35,810 bases of DNA from Streptomyces sp. DH12 (GTDB taxonomy: Bacteria; Actinomycetota; Actinomycetes; Streptomycetales; Streptomycetaceae): assembly GCF_020873895.1 (NCBI RefSeq), contig NZ_JAHWGT010000051.1, positions 1-35,810 on the forward strand, given 5' to 3'. Shown here in pieces: positions 11,180-24,942 of the stretch; the stretch's first letter is position 1, and the number at the start of each line of letters is the position of its first letter. The translations under genes were made by a program, and so were the position numbers. The notes beneath the pieces are model-generated. The model made no database searches. It was not told the DNA's origin and saw nothing but the letters and a program-made list of their open reading frames with translations.

Positions 11180-11221
11180 TGGTCTGGACCTATTGACGAT
11201 TGGTCCAGACCTTCCTACGCT
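11180..11221 (+). promoter_or_regulatory. chiC promoter with chitinase direct repeats
   Basis: TGGTCTGGACCT (11180-11191) and TGGTCCAGACCT (11201-11212) are 12-bp direct repeats whose starts are 21 bp apart, two helical turns. The second copy matches the well-known direct repeat of Streptomyces chitinase promoters such as chi63. A -35 TTGACG (11193-11198) lies between them and a -10 TACGCT (11216-11221) follows after 17 bp, so both repeats abut or overlap the core promoter. The repeats are also loosely similar to the DasR site. ChiR and DasR are both plausible binders. Confidence 0.85.
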
Positions 11222-11287
11222 CACGGCGCGCACATTTCACGGACGCACGGACCCCCACCTTGTCCGTCCGCACCTTGAGGAGCACCG

Positions 11288-13156
<1,869 letters not shown>

Positions 13157-13193
13157 CCACACCCGCGCCACCGGCACCTCCCCGCACGAAAAC

Positions 13194-13226
13194 GGTCGAG
13201 CCGCACCCGAAGGGTGCGGCTCGACC
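13194..13226 (+). terminator. chiC terminator
   Basis: A perfect 15-bp stem with the 3-nt loop GAA lies 37 nt after the chiC stop, preceded by AAAAC. It is a textbook Streptomyces terminator. Confidence 0.9.
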
Positions 13227-13257
13227 CGTGTGTACAGGAGGCAGTACGCCAGGAGGT

Positions 13258-13384
13258 ACTACGCCACACTCACCCGCCCCCAGCCGACGGGCAAGGAAGC
13301 ACTACGCCACATTCACCCTCCCCCAGACTCCGTCCGGGGGCGCCCCCAACCAACGGGCAAGGAAGCACTACGCCACATTCACCC
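13258..13384 (-). repeat. Tandem copies of the DUF2550 gene 3' end
   Basis: A 32-bp unit at 13353-13384, which contains the last codons and stop of the DUF2550 gene, is repeated exactly at 13287-13318. A third, shorter copy lies at 13258-13275, with one mismatch. Between the two full copies sits a GC palindrome (CCCCC...CCGGGGG followed by GGGGGCGCCCCC, 13320-13347). Confidence 0.88.
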
Positions 13385-13820
13385 GTTGGCCCGGCGGTGC
13401 CGCCTCCAGCCAGGCGAGGAAGCCGGTGAGGGCGTCCTCGCTCATGGCGAGCTCCAGGCGCGTGCCCCGGTGCAGGCAGCCGAGGACGACGGAGTCCGAC
13501 AGGAGCGCCAGCTCCTCCTCGCCGTCCGGCAGGCGGCGGTCCAGGACCTCGATGGCGGCCCGCTCCAGGACGCGGCGGGGGCGGGGGGCGTAGGAGAAGA
13601 CACGGAACCAGGCGATCCGGTCGCCGCTGTACCGGGCGACCCCGTACACCCAGCCCTTGCCCGAGGTGTCGTTCTCCTCCGGGGCGTTCCAGCGCAGGCT
13701 GCAGTCGAAGGTGCCGCCGGAGCGCTGGATGAGGCGCCGGCGCAGGCCGAAGACGAAGAGCCCGATCACCACCAGTGCGACGACCAGTGCGCTCACCAGC
13801 AGAGCGAGGAACATCTCCAC
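13368..13820 (-). CDS. DUF2550 domain-containing membrane protein
   Basis: This 150-residue protein has a single N-terminal membrane helix (about residues 4-25, FLALLVSALVVALVVIGLFV) followed by RRR and a soluble domain beginning GGTFDCSLRW, presumably cytoplasmic. This pattern and its place directly after atpC are those of the actinobacterial DUF2550 family, whose function is not established. GTG 13820 is preceded by GAGGAGG. The strong atp terminator lies between it and atpC, so it probably has its own promoter in the short stretch 13821-13870, although no good hexamers are visible there. Its last codons and stop are part of a repeat that continues downstream. Confidence 0.88.
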   Translation of the reverse strand: MEMFLALLVSALVVALVVIGLFVFGLRRRLIQRSGGTFDCSLRWNAPEENDTSGKGWVYGVARYSGDRIAWFRVFSYAPRPRRVLERAAIEVLDRRLPDGEEELALLSDSVVLGCLHRGTRLELAMSEDALTGFLAWLEAAPPGQRVNVA

Positions 13821-13870
13821 CGACCTCCTCGCCTCGTCCTGTAACCGAATACGACCTGCATCCGCATCGC

Positions 13871-13917
13871 CTCAGCCGCGGCCCGGTCTGGATGGTCCAG
13901 CCTGGGCCGCGGCTGAG
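13871..13917 (-). terminator. Terminator of the atp operon
   Basis: A perfect 14-bp outer stem (CTCAGCCGCGGCCC at 13871-13884 with its complement at 13904-13917) encloses a further CTGGA/TCCAG stem. It begins 53 nt after the atpC stop. Confidence 0.88.
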
Positions 13918-13970
13918 GGGCCGGGCCGTCCCCTGGGGGGCGCCCGGCGAGGTACATCAGTGGCGGTGCG

Positions 13971-14345
13971 CTAGCGCGCCGCCACCGCGCGCAGCCGGAT
14001 CTCGGCGCGCCGCTCGGCAGCGGCGTCCGACTCCGCCTTCGCACGCTCCAGCGCACGCTCGGCGCGCTGGGTGTCGATCTCGTCCGCCAGCTCGGCGATC
14101 TCCGCGAGCAGCGACAGCTTGTTGTCCGCGAACGACAGGAAACCGCCGTGCACCGCGGCGACGACCGTTCCGCCATCACTCGTACGGATGGTCACCGGGC
14201 CCGACTCCAGCACACCGAGCAGCGGCTGGTGGCCGGGCATGACGCCGATGTCGCCGGAGGTGGTGCGCGCGATGACCAGGGTGGCCCCGCCGGACCAGAC
14301 ATTCCGGTCCGCGGCGACCAGCTCGACGTGCAGCTCAGCAGCCAA
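13971..14345 (-). CDS. atpC: F1 ATP synthase subunit epsilon
   Basis: This 124-residue epsilon subunit sits on the central stalk of the F1 motor, couples rotation to catalysis and can inhibit ATP hydrolysis. The N-terminal beta-sandwich has the family signature TSGDIGVMPGHQPLLG; the C-terminal helical hairpin (AEIAELADEIDTQRAERAL) is present and ends in a basic Ala/Arg-rich tail. The start is TTG 14345 with GAGGAG 6 nt upstream. Unlike the rest of the operon it is separated from atpD by 191 bp full of hairpins and a promoter-like hexamer, so it may have its own transcript. Confidence 0.95.
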   Translation of the reverse strand: MAAELHVELVAADRNVWSGGATLVIARTTSGDIGVMPGHQPLLGVLESGPVTIRTSDGGTVVAAVHGGFLSFADNKLSLLAEIAELADEIDTQRAERALERAKAESDAAAERRAEIRLRAVAAR

Positions 14346-14364
14346 GGGTGGCTCCTCGGGTCAC

Positions 14365-14524
14365 CACCCGGCGGGTTCTGCCGGGTGTTGGGTCATAAGT
14401 CTAGTAGGGGTGCCGGCGCGAAACGCCGGGGACCCGCGCCCGGCCGGGGACGGCCGGGTGTTTCCGGGGGTCTCCCCCCGGGTGCCGTGCAGCGGAAGGG
14501 GGCGGGACGCGCCCGCCCCCTTCC
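14365..14524 (-). other. Five consecutive hairpins between atpD and atpC
   Basis: In mRNA order the stems are 14494-14524 (13 bp, perfect), 14464-14481 (7 bp), 14439-14458 (8 bp), 14413-14429 (6 bp) and 14365-14387 (8 bp, just before the atpC ribosome binding site). The first resembles a terminator 12 nt after the atpD stop. Functions are inferred. Confidence 0.75.
14398..14403 (-). promoter_or_regulatory. Candidate internal promoter of atpC
   Basis: On the minus strand TAGACT matches the usual Streptomyces -10 (TAGRRT-like). It lies between the terminator-like hairpins and the atpC leader hairpin. No TTGACA-like -35 is seen; GCGTTT lies at 17 bp. Confidence 0.4.
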
Positions 14525-14536
14525 ACGCCGCGAGGG

Positions 14537-16896
<2,360 letters not shown>

Positions 16897-16916
16897 GGAT
16901 CAGGTCCCTTCCGTCG

Positions 16917-18515
<1,599 letters not shown>

Positions 18516-18548
18516 CTGGGTTCCCTGCTCTCCTTGTTGGGCCCGAAG

Positions 18549-18580
18549 TCTTTTGGGGGATCTGGGGGCTCCCCCCAGAA
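18549..18580 (-). repeat. GC palindrome element in the atpA leader
   Basis: TCTGGGGG and CCCCCAGA pair as an 8-bp stem (18561-18579) next to a further G-run (TTTTGGGGGA). On the minus strand it reads TTCTGGGGGGAGCCCCCAGA, closely similar to the element at the start of prmC. Confidence 0.75.
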
Positions 18581-18652
18581 CTTCTGCATCCTGTGCACGG
18601 CCCAACCGGGCCGTAGGTAACGCTTCTTCTCTGTGGTGACCTGGTCGGTCGG

Positions 18653-19477
18653 TCAGCCGGCCAGCCGCCGCGACGCCTCGTCGAGGCGGGTGGCGACCGT
18701 GCCGTTGATCAGCTCGTCACCGATCCGCACCGAGATCCCGCCGAGGACCGTGGGGTCCACGTCGAGGTTCAGGTGCATCTGCCGGCCGTACAGCTTCGCC
18801 AGCGCGGCGCCGAGGCGCTGCTTCTGCTGGTCGGTGAGCGGTACCGCCGAGGTGACGACGGCGACCATCCGGTCCCGCCGCGCCGCGGCGAGCTTGGACA
18901 GGGACTCCAGTCCCCCCTCCAGGCTACGTCCCCGCGGCAGCGTGACCAGGCGGACGACCAGGCGCTCGGTCGTCGCGGTGGCCCGGCCGCCGAGGAGGCG
19001 GGCCAGCAGCTCGCCCTTCGCGGTGGCCGTCGCGCTGCGGTCGGTGAGGGCGGAACGCAGTCCCGGGCTGGCAGCGGTGATGCGGCCGAACCGGAACAGC
19101 TCGTCCTCGACGCCGTCGAGGACGCCCGCCTTCTGCGCGGCGATGAGGTCCGCCGTGTTCGCCAGCTCCTCGACCGCGTCGACCAGGTCGCGCGACCGGG
19201 ACCAGCGGGAGCGGACCATGCCGGCCACCAGGTCGGTCGTCTCGCCGCCCACCTGACCGCCGAGCAGTCGGGTCGCCAGGTCGGCCTTGGCCTCGCCGGC
19301 CTGCGCCGGGTCGGTCAGGACCCGACGCAGCGACACCTCGCGGTCGAGCAGCGCGGTGACGGAGGCCAGCTCGTCGGCGAGCTGCGTCGCGTCGACCGAC
19401 GTGCTGTCGGTCAGCGCGTCGAGACGCTCGCGCGCGGCAGCCAGCGCCTCGCGGCTCGCTCCGTGCGGCGACGTCAT
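18653..19477 (-). CDS. atpH: F1 ATP synthase subunit delta (long actinobacterial form)
   Basis: This 274-residue delta subunit links the peripheral stalk to the top of F1. The C-terminal signature [20 protein letters not shown] is intact. It is nearly 100 residues longer than E. coli delta. The excess looks like an internal duplication: residues 50-105 (LRRVLTDP...[12 protein letters not shown]...[10 protein letters not shown]) align with 140-193 (LRSALTDR...[12 protein letters not shown]...[10 protein letters not shown]), sharing LTD, AK, L, RLLGG and TT.LV at the same spacing. Mycobacteria carry a related but larger b-delta fusion. The ATG at 19477 overlaps the atpF stop by 4 nt (ATGA). Confidence 0.95.
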   Translation of the reverse strand: MTSPHGASREALAAARERLDALTDSTSVDATQLADELASVTALLDREVSLRRVLTDPAQAGEAKADLATRLLGGQVGGETTDLVAGMVRSRWSRSRDLVDAVEELANTADLIAAQKAGVLDGVEDELFRFGRITAASPGLRSALTDRSATATAKGELLARLLGGRATATTERLVVRLVTLPRGRSLEGGLESLSKLAAARRDRMVAVVTSAVPLTDQQKQRLGAALAKLYGRQMHLNLDVDPTVLGGISVRIGDELINGTVATRLDEASRRLAG

Positions 19478-20019
19478 CGGGCAGCCTCGGCCTTCTCCTC
19501 GAGCTCGTCGAGGAAACGGTCGATGGTGCGGCTCTGGCGGGCGACGTCCTCGAGGGACTCGCCGACCAGCTTGCCGGCCAGGTCGGTCGCGAGCTTGCCG
19601 ACGTCCTGCCGCAGAGCGGAAGCCGCCGCCTTGCGGTCGGCCTCGATCTGCGCGTGACCGGTGGCGACGATCTCCTCGCGCTGGCGCTGGCCTTCCGCCT
19701 TCATCTCGGCGATGATCGCGGCGCCCTGCTCCTGTGCCTCCTGGCGCAGACGCGCGGCCTCGTGACGGGCCTCGGCGAGCTGAGCCTTGTACTGCTCAAG
19801 CACACTCTGGGCCTCGATCTGGGCCGACTCGGCCTTCTCGATCCCGCCCTCGATCGCCTCGCGCCGCTCTTCCAGAACCTTGTTGATGTTCGGGAGGAGC
19901 TTCTTGGCGAGGAAGCCGAAGACGACGGCGAAGGCGATCAGGCCGATGACGAGCTCGTCGAGATGCGGCAGAAGAGGATTCTGAGGCTCCTCCGCTGCTG
20001 CAAGGAACAGAGCGTTCAC
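19474..20019 (-). CDS. atpF: Fo ATP synthase subunit b
   Basis: This 181-residue peripheral-stalk subunit has one N-terminal membrane helix (LDELVIGLIAFAVVFGFLA, about residues 20-38) and then a long charged coiled coil (NKVLEERREAIEGGIEKAES and onwards) reaching to delta. The start is GTG 20019 with GGAAGG upstream. It is 42 bp downstream of atpE and overlaps atpH by 4 nt. Confidence 0.97.
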   Translation of the reverse strand: MNALFLAAAEEPQNPLLPHLDELVIGLIAFAVVFGFLAKKLLPNINKVLEERREAIEGGIEKAESAQIEAQSVLEQYKAQLAEARHEAARLRQEAQEQGAAIIAEMKAEGQRQREEIVATGHAQIEADRKAAASALRQDVGKLATDLAGKLVGESLEDVARQSRTIDRFLDELEEKAEAAR

Positions 20020-20061
20020 ATCAGTGCCTTCCGTGAAAGGGGTCTGGGCGTTCGGTCCGGC

Positions 20062-20379
<318 letters not shown>

Positions 20380-21189
20380 TCAGTGGTGCTCGGAGAGCGC
20401 GCCCTGGATGTAGCTGGAGGCCAGGAGTACGAAGACGTACGCCTGGACGGCCTGGATGAAGAGCTCGAAGGCGGTCATCACGACGACCATGACGAACGAG
20501 GCGCCGGCGTAGACGAAGCCGAGGCCGTTCATCAGGTACCAGGTGGCCAGGGAGAACATGACGATCAGCAGGTGGCCGGCGAACATGTTCGCGAACAGTC
20601 GCACCGCGTGGGTGAAGGGCCGGATGATCAGGTTCGAGAAGAACTCGAGCAGCATGATCAGCGGCAGGATCGCGCCGAGGGACTTGTCGTAGCCGAGGAT
20701 GTTCTTCCAGCCGCCGACGAAGCCGTGCTTCTTGAAGGTGAGACCCACCCACAGCACGTACACCATCAGGGCGAGGCCGGCCGGGAAGGCGATCAGCGAG
20801 GTGACCGGGAACTGCGCCAGCGGGATGATGGACCAGAGGTTCATGATCCACACGAAGAAGAACAGCGACACCATCAGCGGGACGTACTTCTCGCCGTCCT
20901 TCTTGCCGATGATCTCGTACACGATGCCGCGGCGCACGAAGTCGTACCCGGCCTCGCCGATCATCTGCATCTTGCCCGGCACGAGCTTCGGCTTGGCGAA
21001 GGCGGCCCAGAAGAACCCGATGACGACGAGGGAGCTCAGGAGGGCCAGCAGCATCGGCTTGGTGAACTCGAAGCTGCCGACGGTGGCGATGGGCTCGTAC
21101 AGGAAGGTGTGCAGGCCCGGCGCCGGGAAGCCACACGGTGTGAAGATGTGGCAATCGGGGTCGAAGGCAAGCGTCTGGTCAGCACTCAC
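20380..21189 (-). CDS. atpB: Fo ATP synthase subunit a
   Basis: This 269-residue membrane subunit forms the proton half-channels. The essential Arg lies in HAVRLFANMFAGH, and the C-terminal helix contains FELFIQAVQAYVFVLL with the conserved polar Gln residues. GTG 21189 follows AAGGAG by 6 nt, a strong start; the frame opens further upstream without a binding site. A 225-bp gap separates it from atpI, longer than other spacings in the operon, and could hold a further promoter: TATCGT is present, without a clear -35. Confidence 0.97.
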   Translation of the reverse strand: MSADQTLAFDPDCHIFTPCGFPAPGLHTFLYEPIATVGSFEFTKPMLLALLSSLVVIGFFWAAFAKPKLVPGKMQMIGEAGYDFVRRGIVYEIIGKKDGEKYVPLMVSLFFFVWIMNLWSIIPLAQFPVTSLIAFPAGLALMVYVLWVGLTFKKHGFVGGWKNILGYDKSLGAILPLIMLLEFFSNLIIRPFTHAVRLFANMFAGHLLIVMFSLATWYLMNGLGFVYAGASFVMVVVMTAFELFIQAVQAYVFVLLASSYIQGALSEHH

Positions 21190-21414
21190 CGCGGGCTCCT
21201 TCAGCGTGGCGCATGGGTACGGCAACCTCGTTGTGTCGGCGCGGCACGCAGCCGCGGTTCGGCACTGGACTGGTCTTACGGATAAGGGGGCGGCGGCTAG
21301 GCGTCGAGCGTCGCGCTGGGACAGGCGTCAGCTCGGATGGCCGCGCCCGCAGTGCCGCATGTGGCATCGGACGATAGCAGCATCCCGAACGGCCCTTTAT
21401 CCCGGCCCTACCTC

Positions 21415-21852
21415 TCACGCCGCGGACCCGGTCTTCGCGGCTCCGGCGGTGTCGTCCGACGCGGGGTCGACGTAGAAGATCTTCGCCTTCATGTAGTGAC
21501 GCGCCTGCGCGGCGACCCAGACGATCGTGGCTGCGAGCAGCGTGAAACCGAAGGCCTTGAAGTCGAACAGCGTGGTGTTCTTCAGCAGCGACATGACGAT
21601 GAACAGCAGCAGCAGTTGCGCCGTGTAGAGCATCAGGCCCATGGCCTGGAACAGGTGCGGCAGGGACTTCGCGGTGCGCTGGAGGACCACCATGCCGAGC
21701 CCCATGAAGAGCACGACCACGACCGCGCCGAGCACCGCTCCGATGACCCCCTTGCCGCCGGCCACCACACCGCTGACCACGGCGCCGACGGCACCTGTGG
21801 CGAGCGTGGGCACGGCGGCGTGCAGGAGGGTGCGTGCGTCGTTGGACGGCAT
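21415..21852 (-). CDS. atpI: ATP synthase protein I
   Basis: This 145-residue membrane protein with four hydrophobic segments is the first gene of the atp operon. AtpI helps assembly of the c-ring, perhaps with ion transport, and is not part of the finished enzyme. Segments visible include GVIGAVLGAVVVVLFMGLGM, LMLYTAQLLLLFIVMSLL and AFGFTLLAATIVWVAAQA; the C-terminal tail is polar. ATG 21852 has GGAG 8 nt upstream. The promoter of the operon should lie in 21853-22113, where an AT-rich patch on the minus strand (TTTGTGATACC around 21986-21996) is the best but weak candidate. Confidence 0.9.
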   Translation of the reverse strand: MPSNDARTLLHAAVPTLATGAVGAVVSGVVAGGKGVIGAVLGAVVVVLFMGLGMVVLQRTAKSLPHLFQAMGLMLYTAQLLLLFIVMSLLKNTTLFDFKAFGFTLLAATIVWVAAQARHYMKAKIFYVDPASDDTAGAAKTGSAA

Positions 21853-22113
21853 GGCGGCATCTCCGCTTCACGGTGGGGGCAGTGGTGTCGTCATGGACGA
21901 GCGTAGGCCCGGTCCGAGTCAGATCTCGGCGCCACCGGACCGTCGCACTACGGCCCTTCGGCTCTGTCGCCGGGTCTCGTGAACGGTATCACAAACTATT
22001 TGGCGAGGTCTTTACCCGATAGTGTGCTGACTCTCACACATGAGAGTGACACTGCGCGTGTGTGCACGACAAGGCGTCGATCTGTCTGCTAATGACCCTC
22101 GCTGGGCGTTTCG

Positions 22114-23466
22114 TCAACCCGGCGTTCCGGCCTTCCGCCGTTCGAGGAGGTGCGACCGGGCGCCGATGGCGGTGGCGCCGTTGACACCGGCGGGGACCCT
22201 CACCGGCTCCTCCGTCCCCCGGGCGCCGTCGGCGTCGGCGTCGCCGGCGTCCCCCGCGGTGGCGGACGCCGCGCCCAGGTCCGCCGGCGGGGCCGCCTTG
22301 CGGCGGCGGTAGCGCGGCGGGACGAACGACTCCGCCCAGCGCGGGGCCCTCGGCCGGAAGCGCGGCAGGAGCAGCAGGACCAGGCCGACGGCGCTCAGCG
22401 TCACGATCGGCAGCATGATCCACATGGACGCGGAGTGCACCGAGTAGGTGAGGGCGCCGAAGGCGATCAGCGCGGACCAGAAGTACATGATGAAGACGGC
22501 GCGGCTGTGGGAGTGGCCGATCTCCAGCAGCCGGTGGTGCAGGTGGCCGCGGTCGGCGGCGAACGGCGACTGGCCGTTCCACGTGCGCCGCACGATCGCC
22601 AGGACCAGGTCGGCCATCGGGATCGCGATGACCGTCAGCGGCAGCAGCAGCGGGATGAAGACCGGCAGCGCGGCGTGGGTCGCCTGCCGGGTGGAGCCCT
22701 CGAAGATCTTCAGCGCGTCCGGGTCGACCTGCCCCGTGATGGAGATCGCCGACGCGGCCAGCACCAGGCCGATCAGCATCGAGCCGGAGTCGCCCATGAA
22801 GATGCGGGCCGGGTGCATGTTGTGCGGCAGGAAGCCCAGGCACATGCCCATCAGCACGGCCGCGAAGAGCGTCGCCGGGGCGGCGGCCTCGATGCCGTAG
22901 CCGAACCAGATCCGGTACGCGTAGAGGAAGAACGCGGCGGAGGCGATGCACACCATGCCGGCGGCGAGGCCGTCGAGGCCGTCGACGAAGTTCACGGCGT
23001 TGATGGTGAGCACGACGAGGGCGACCGTCAGGAGCGTGCCCTGCCACTGGGTGAGGCCGACCGTGCCGATGCCGGGGATCGGCAGCCACAGGATCGTCAA
23101 GCCCTGCATGACCATCACGCCGGCGGCGATCATCTGCCCGCCCAGCTTGATCAGCGCGTCGATCTCGAACTTGTCGTCGAGGACGCCGATCAGCCAGATC
23201 AGCGCGGCGCCGGAGAGCAGCGCGCGCGGCTCGTTGGAGAGCGCGAAGACGCTGTTCAGCCGGTCCAGGTGGTCCGCGACCAGCAGGCCGGCGCACAGGC
23301 CGAAGAACATGGCGATGCCGCCGAGCCGCGGCGTCGGCTCGCGGTGGACGTCACGGGCGCGGATCTCCGGCATCGCACCGGCCGCGATGGCGAACTTCCG
23401 CACCGGACCGGTGAGGAGGTAGGTCACCGCGGCCGTGATGCAGAGCGTCAGCAGGTAATCACGCAC
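22114..23466 (-). CDS. MraY/WecA-family GlcNAc-1-phosphate transferase
   Basis: This polytopic enzyme of about 450 residues transfers a sugar-1-phosphate, most likely GlcNAc-1-P, from UDP-sugar to polyprenyl phosphate, starting teichoic acid, arabinogalactan-linker or other envelope polymers. Family motifs are clear: PTPRLGGIAMF near the N-terminus, LIGVLDDKFEI, the Asp motif NAVNFVDGLDGLAAG, HPARIFMGDSGSMLIG and the His motif GHLHHRLLEIGHSHSRAV. About eleven membrane helices alternate. The C-terminal 60 residues are polar. GTG 23466 (VRDYLLTLC) with GGGG upstream is my choice; GTG 23478 and 23505 are in-frame alternatives. In Mycobacterium the orthologue (wecA/rfe) also sits directly before atpI. 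Confidence 0.92.
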   Translation of the reverse strand: MRDYLLTLCITAAVTYLLTGPVRKFAIAAGAMPEIRARDVHREPTPRLGGIAMFFGLCAGLLVADHLDRLNSVFALSNEPRALLSGAALIWLIGVLDDKFEIDALIKLGGQMIAAGVMVMQGLTILWLPIPGIGTVGLTQWQGTLLTVALVVLTINAVNFVDGLDGLAAGMVCIASAAFFLYAYRIWFGYGIEAAAPATLFAAVLMGMCLGFLPHNMHPARIFMGDSGSMLIGLVLAASAISITGQVDPDALKIFEGSTRQATHAALPVFIPLLLPLTVIAIPMADLVLAIVRRTWNGQSPFAADRGHLHHRLLEIGHSHSRAVFIMYFWSALIAFGALTYSVHSASMWIMLPIVTLSAVGLVLLLLPRFRPRAPRWAESFVPPRYRRRKAAPPADLGAASATAGDAGDADADGARGTEEPVRVPAGVNGATAIGARSHLLERRKAGTPG

Positions 23467-23572
23467 GGGCTGCCCCACAGGAATCGCTGGCCATCTCAGC
23501 CCCACACCCTAGTCGCGCCGCCCATGTGGTGGAGGACACGAGGGGCCCGCGCGCGGTTCCCGGGGGCTTCGT

Positions 23573-24841
23573 CTACCCCCGATACGGTGGAAAACGCTCG
23601 GCGAGTTCACGCGTCCGCGGGCGCACGGCGCGGGCGGCGGCGTCCGAGCCGAGGGCCTCGGCGAAGAGCGCGGCGACCGTCTCCATCTCGGCGGCGCCCA
23701 TCCCCTGCGTCGTGACCGCGGCGGTACCCAGGCGCAGGCCGCGCCCGTCGCCGTACGGCAGCGCGCACGTGTCCAGGACGATCCCGGCGGCCGCGAGGCG
23801 CGTGCGCGCGGTGCGGCCGTCGACGCCCAGGGGCGCCGGGTCGGCGGTCACCAGGTGCGTGTCCGTCCCGCCGGTGGTGACCGGCAGCCCGCGCAGGGCC
23901 AACTCCCGCGCGAGCACGCGCGCGTTGGCCACGACCTGGTGCGCGTACGCGGCGAACGCCGGGGTGGCCGCCTCCCCGAAGGCGACGGCCTTGGCGGCGA
24001 TGGTGTGCATCTGGGCGCCGCCCTGCGTGAACGGGAACACCGCCCGGTCGATCCGCTCGGCGAGCTCCGCGCCGCACAGCAGCATGCCGCCGCGCGGGCC
24101 GCGCAGCACCTTGTGGGTGGTGGCGCAGACCACGTCGGCGTACGGGACGGGGTTGGGCGCCGCTCCCCCGGCGACCAGGCCCATGGGGTGGGAGGCGTCC
24201 ACGACGAGCGCCGCGCCGACCTCGTCGGCGATGGCCCGGAACGCGGCGTGGTCGAGGTGGCGCGGGTAGGAGATCGAGCCGCACACGACGGCCCTGGGCC
24301 GGTGGCGGCGGGCGAGGTCGCGCACCTGGTCGAGGTCGACGCGCCCGCTCTCCGCGTCGACGCCGTACGACACGAAGTCGAACCAGCGGCCGGAGAAGTT
24401 CGTCGGCGACCCGTGCGTCAGGTGGCCGCCGTGGCCGAGCCCCATGGCGAGGACGGTGTCACCGGGGCGCAGGAGCGCCGCGTACGCCGCGAGGACGGCC
24501 GAGGAGCCCGAGTGGGGCTGCACGTTGGCGTGGTCGGCGCCGAACAGCGCCCGGGCCCGCTCGACGGCGATCCGCTCGGCGGCGTCGGCGTACTCGCACC
24601 CGCCGTGGTAGCGCCGGCCCGGGTAGCCCTCGGCGTACTTGTTGGCGAGCCGCGAGCCCAGGGCGGCGAGCACGGCGGGCGAGGTGAAGTTCTCCGCGGC
24701 GATCAGCTGGAGGCAGTCGCCCTGCCGGCGGGCCTCACCGTCCAGGACGTCGGCGACCTGCGGGTCCTGCCGGCGCAGCGGGTCGGCGCCCGCCCCGGGG
24801 GCGCCCCGCAGCACGTCGTCGGCTCCGGCGGTGAGCGGCAT
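23573..24841 (-). CDS. glyA: Serine hydroxymethyltransferase, divergent copy
   Basis: This 422-residue PLP enzyme belongs to the SHMT family (serine plus tetrahydrofolate to glycine plus methylene-tetrahydrofolate). The signatures LIAAENFTSPAV, NKYAEGYPGRRYHGGCEY, HGGHLTHGSPTNFSG and ATTHKVLRGPRGG, with PLP-binding Lys244, are present. Several usually invariant spots differ: QPHSGSSA in place of QPHSGSQA, DASHPMGLVAGG in place of the DxAHxAGLVAxG form, and SYPRHLD in place of AYSxxxD. This suggests a paralogue rather than the sole housekeeping enzyme. ATG 24841 follows GGAG by 6 nt. A TACAGT hexamer (24898-24903) could be a promoter of its own. Confidence 0.9.
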   Translation of the reverse strand: MPLTAGADDVLRGAPGAGADPLRRQDPQVADVLDGEARRQGDCLQLIAAENFTSPAVLAALGSRLANKYAEGYPGRRYHGGCEYADAAERIAVERARALFGADHANVQPHSGSSAVLAAYAALLRPGDTVLAMGLGHGGHLTHGSPTNFSGRWFDFVSYGVDAESGRVDLDQVRDLARRHRPRAVVCGSISYPRHLDHAAFRAIADEVGAALVVDASHPMGLVAGGAAPNPVPYADVVCATTHKVLRGPRGGMLLCGAELAERIDRAVFPFTQGGAQMHTIAAKAVAFGEAATPAFAAYAHQVVANARVLARELALRGLPVTTGGTDTHLVTADPAPLGVDGRTARTRLAAAGIVLDTCALPYGDGRGLRLGTAAVTTQGMGAAEMETVAALFAEALGSDAAARAVRPRTRELAERFPPYRG

Positions 24842-24942
24842 CAGTGGCTCCAGGCGCTTACGGCGCTCCAGGCGCGGACGGGCCCCGTTTCCCCTCCACT
24901 GTAGGCCCGGCGGCCGCGCGCCGCCCGCGGACGGCGTACGCC

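Noticed and set aside
13258-13384. Possible CRISPR-like array
   Set aside because: Only two full copies with one partial copy, unequal spacing, one copy being part of a gene end, and no cas genes.
18516-18605. N-terminal extension of AtpA
   Set aside because: The added 30 residues run through the GC palindrome and are not family-like; ATG 18515 starts the conserved [11 protein letters not shown].
22030-22047. ACTCTC/GAGAGT hairpin as terminator of the wecA-like gene
   Set aside because: The stem is only 6 bp and lies 67 nt after the stop, much weaker than the other terminators in the window.
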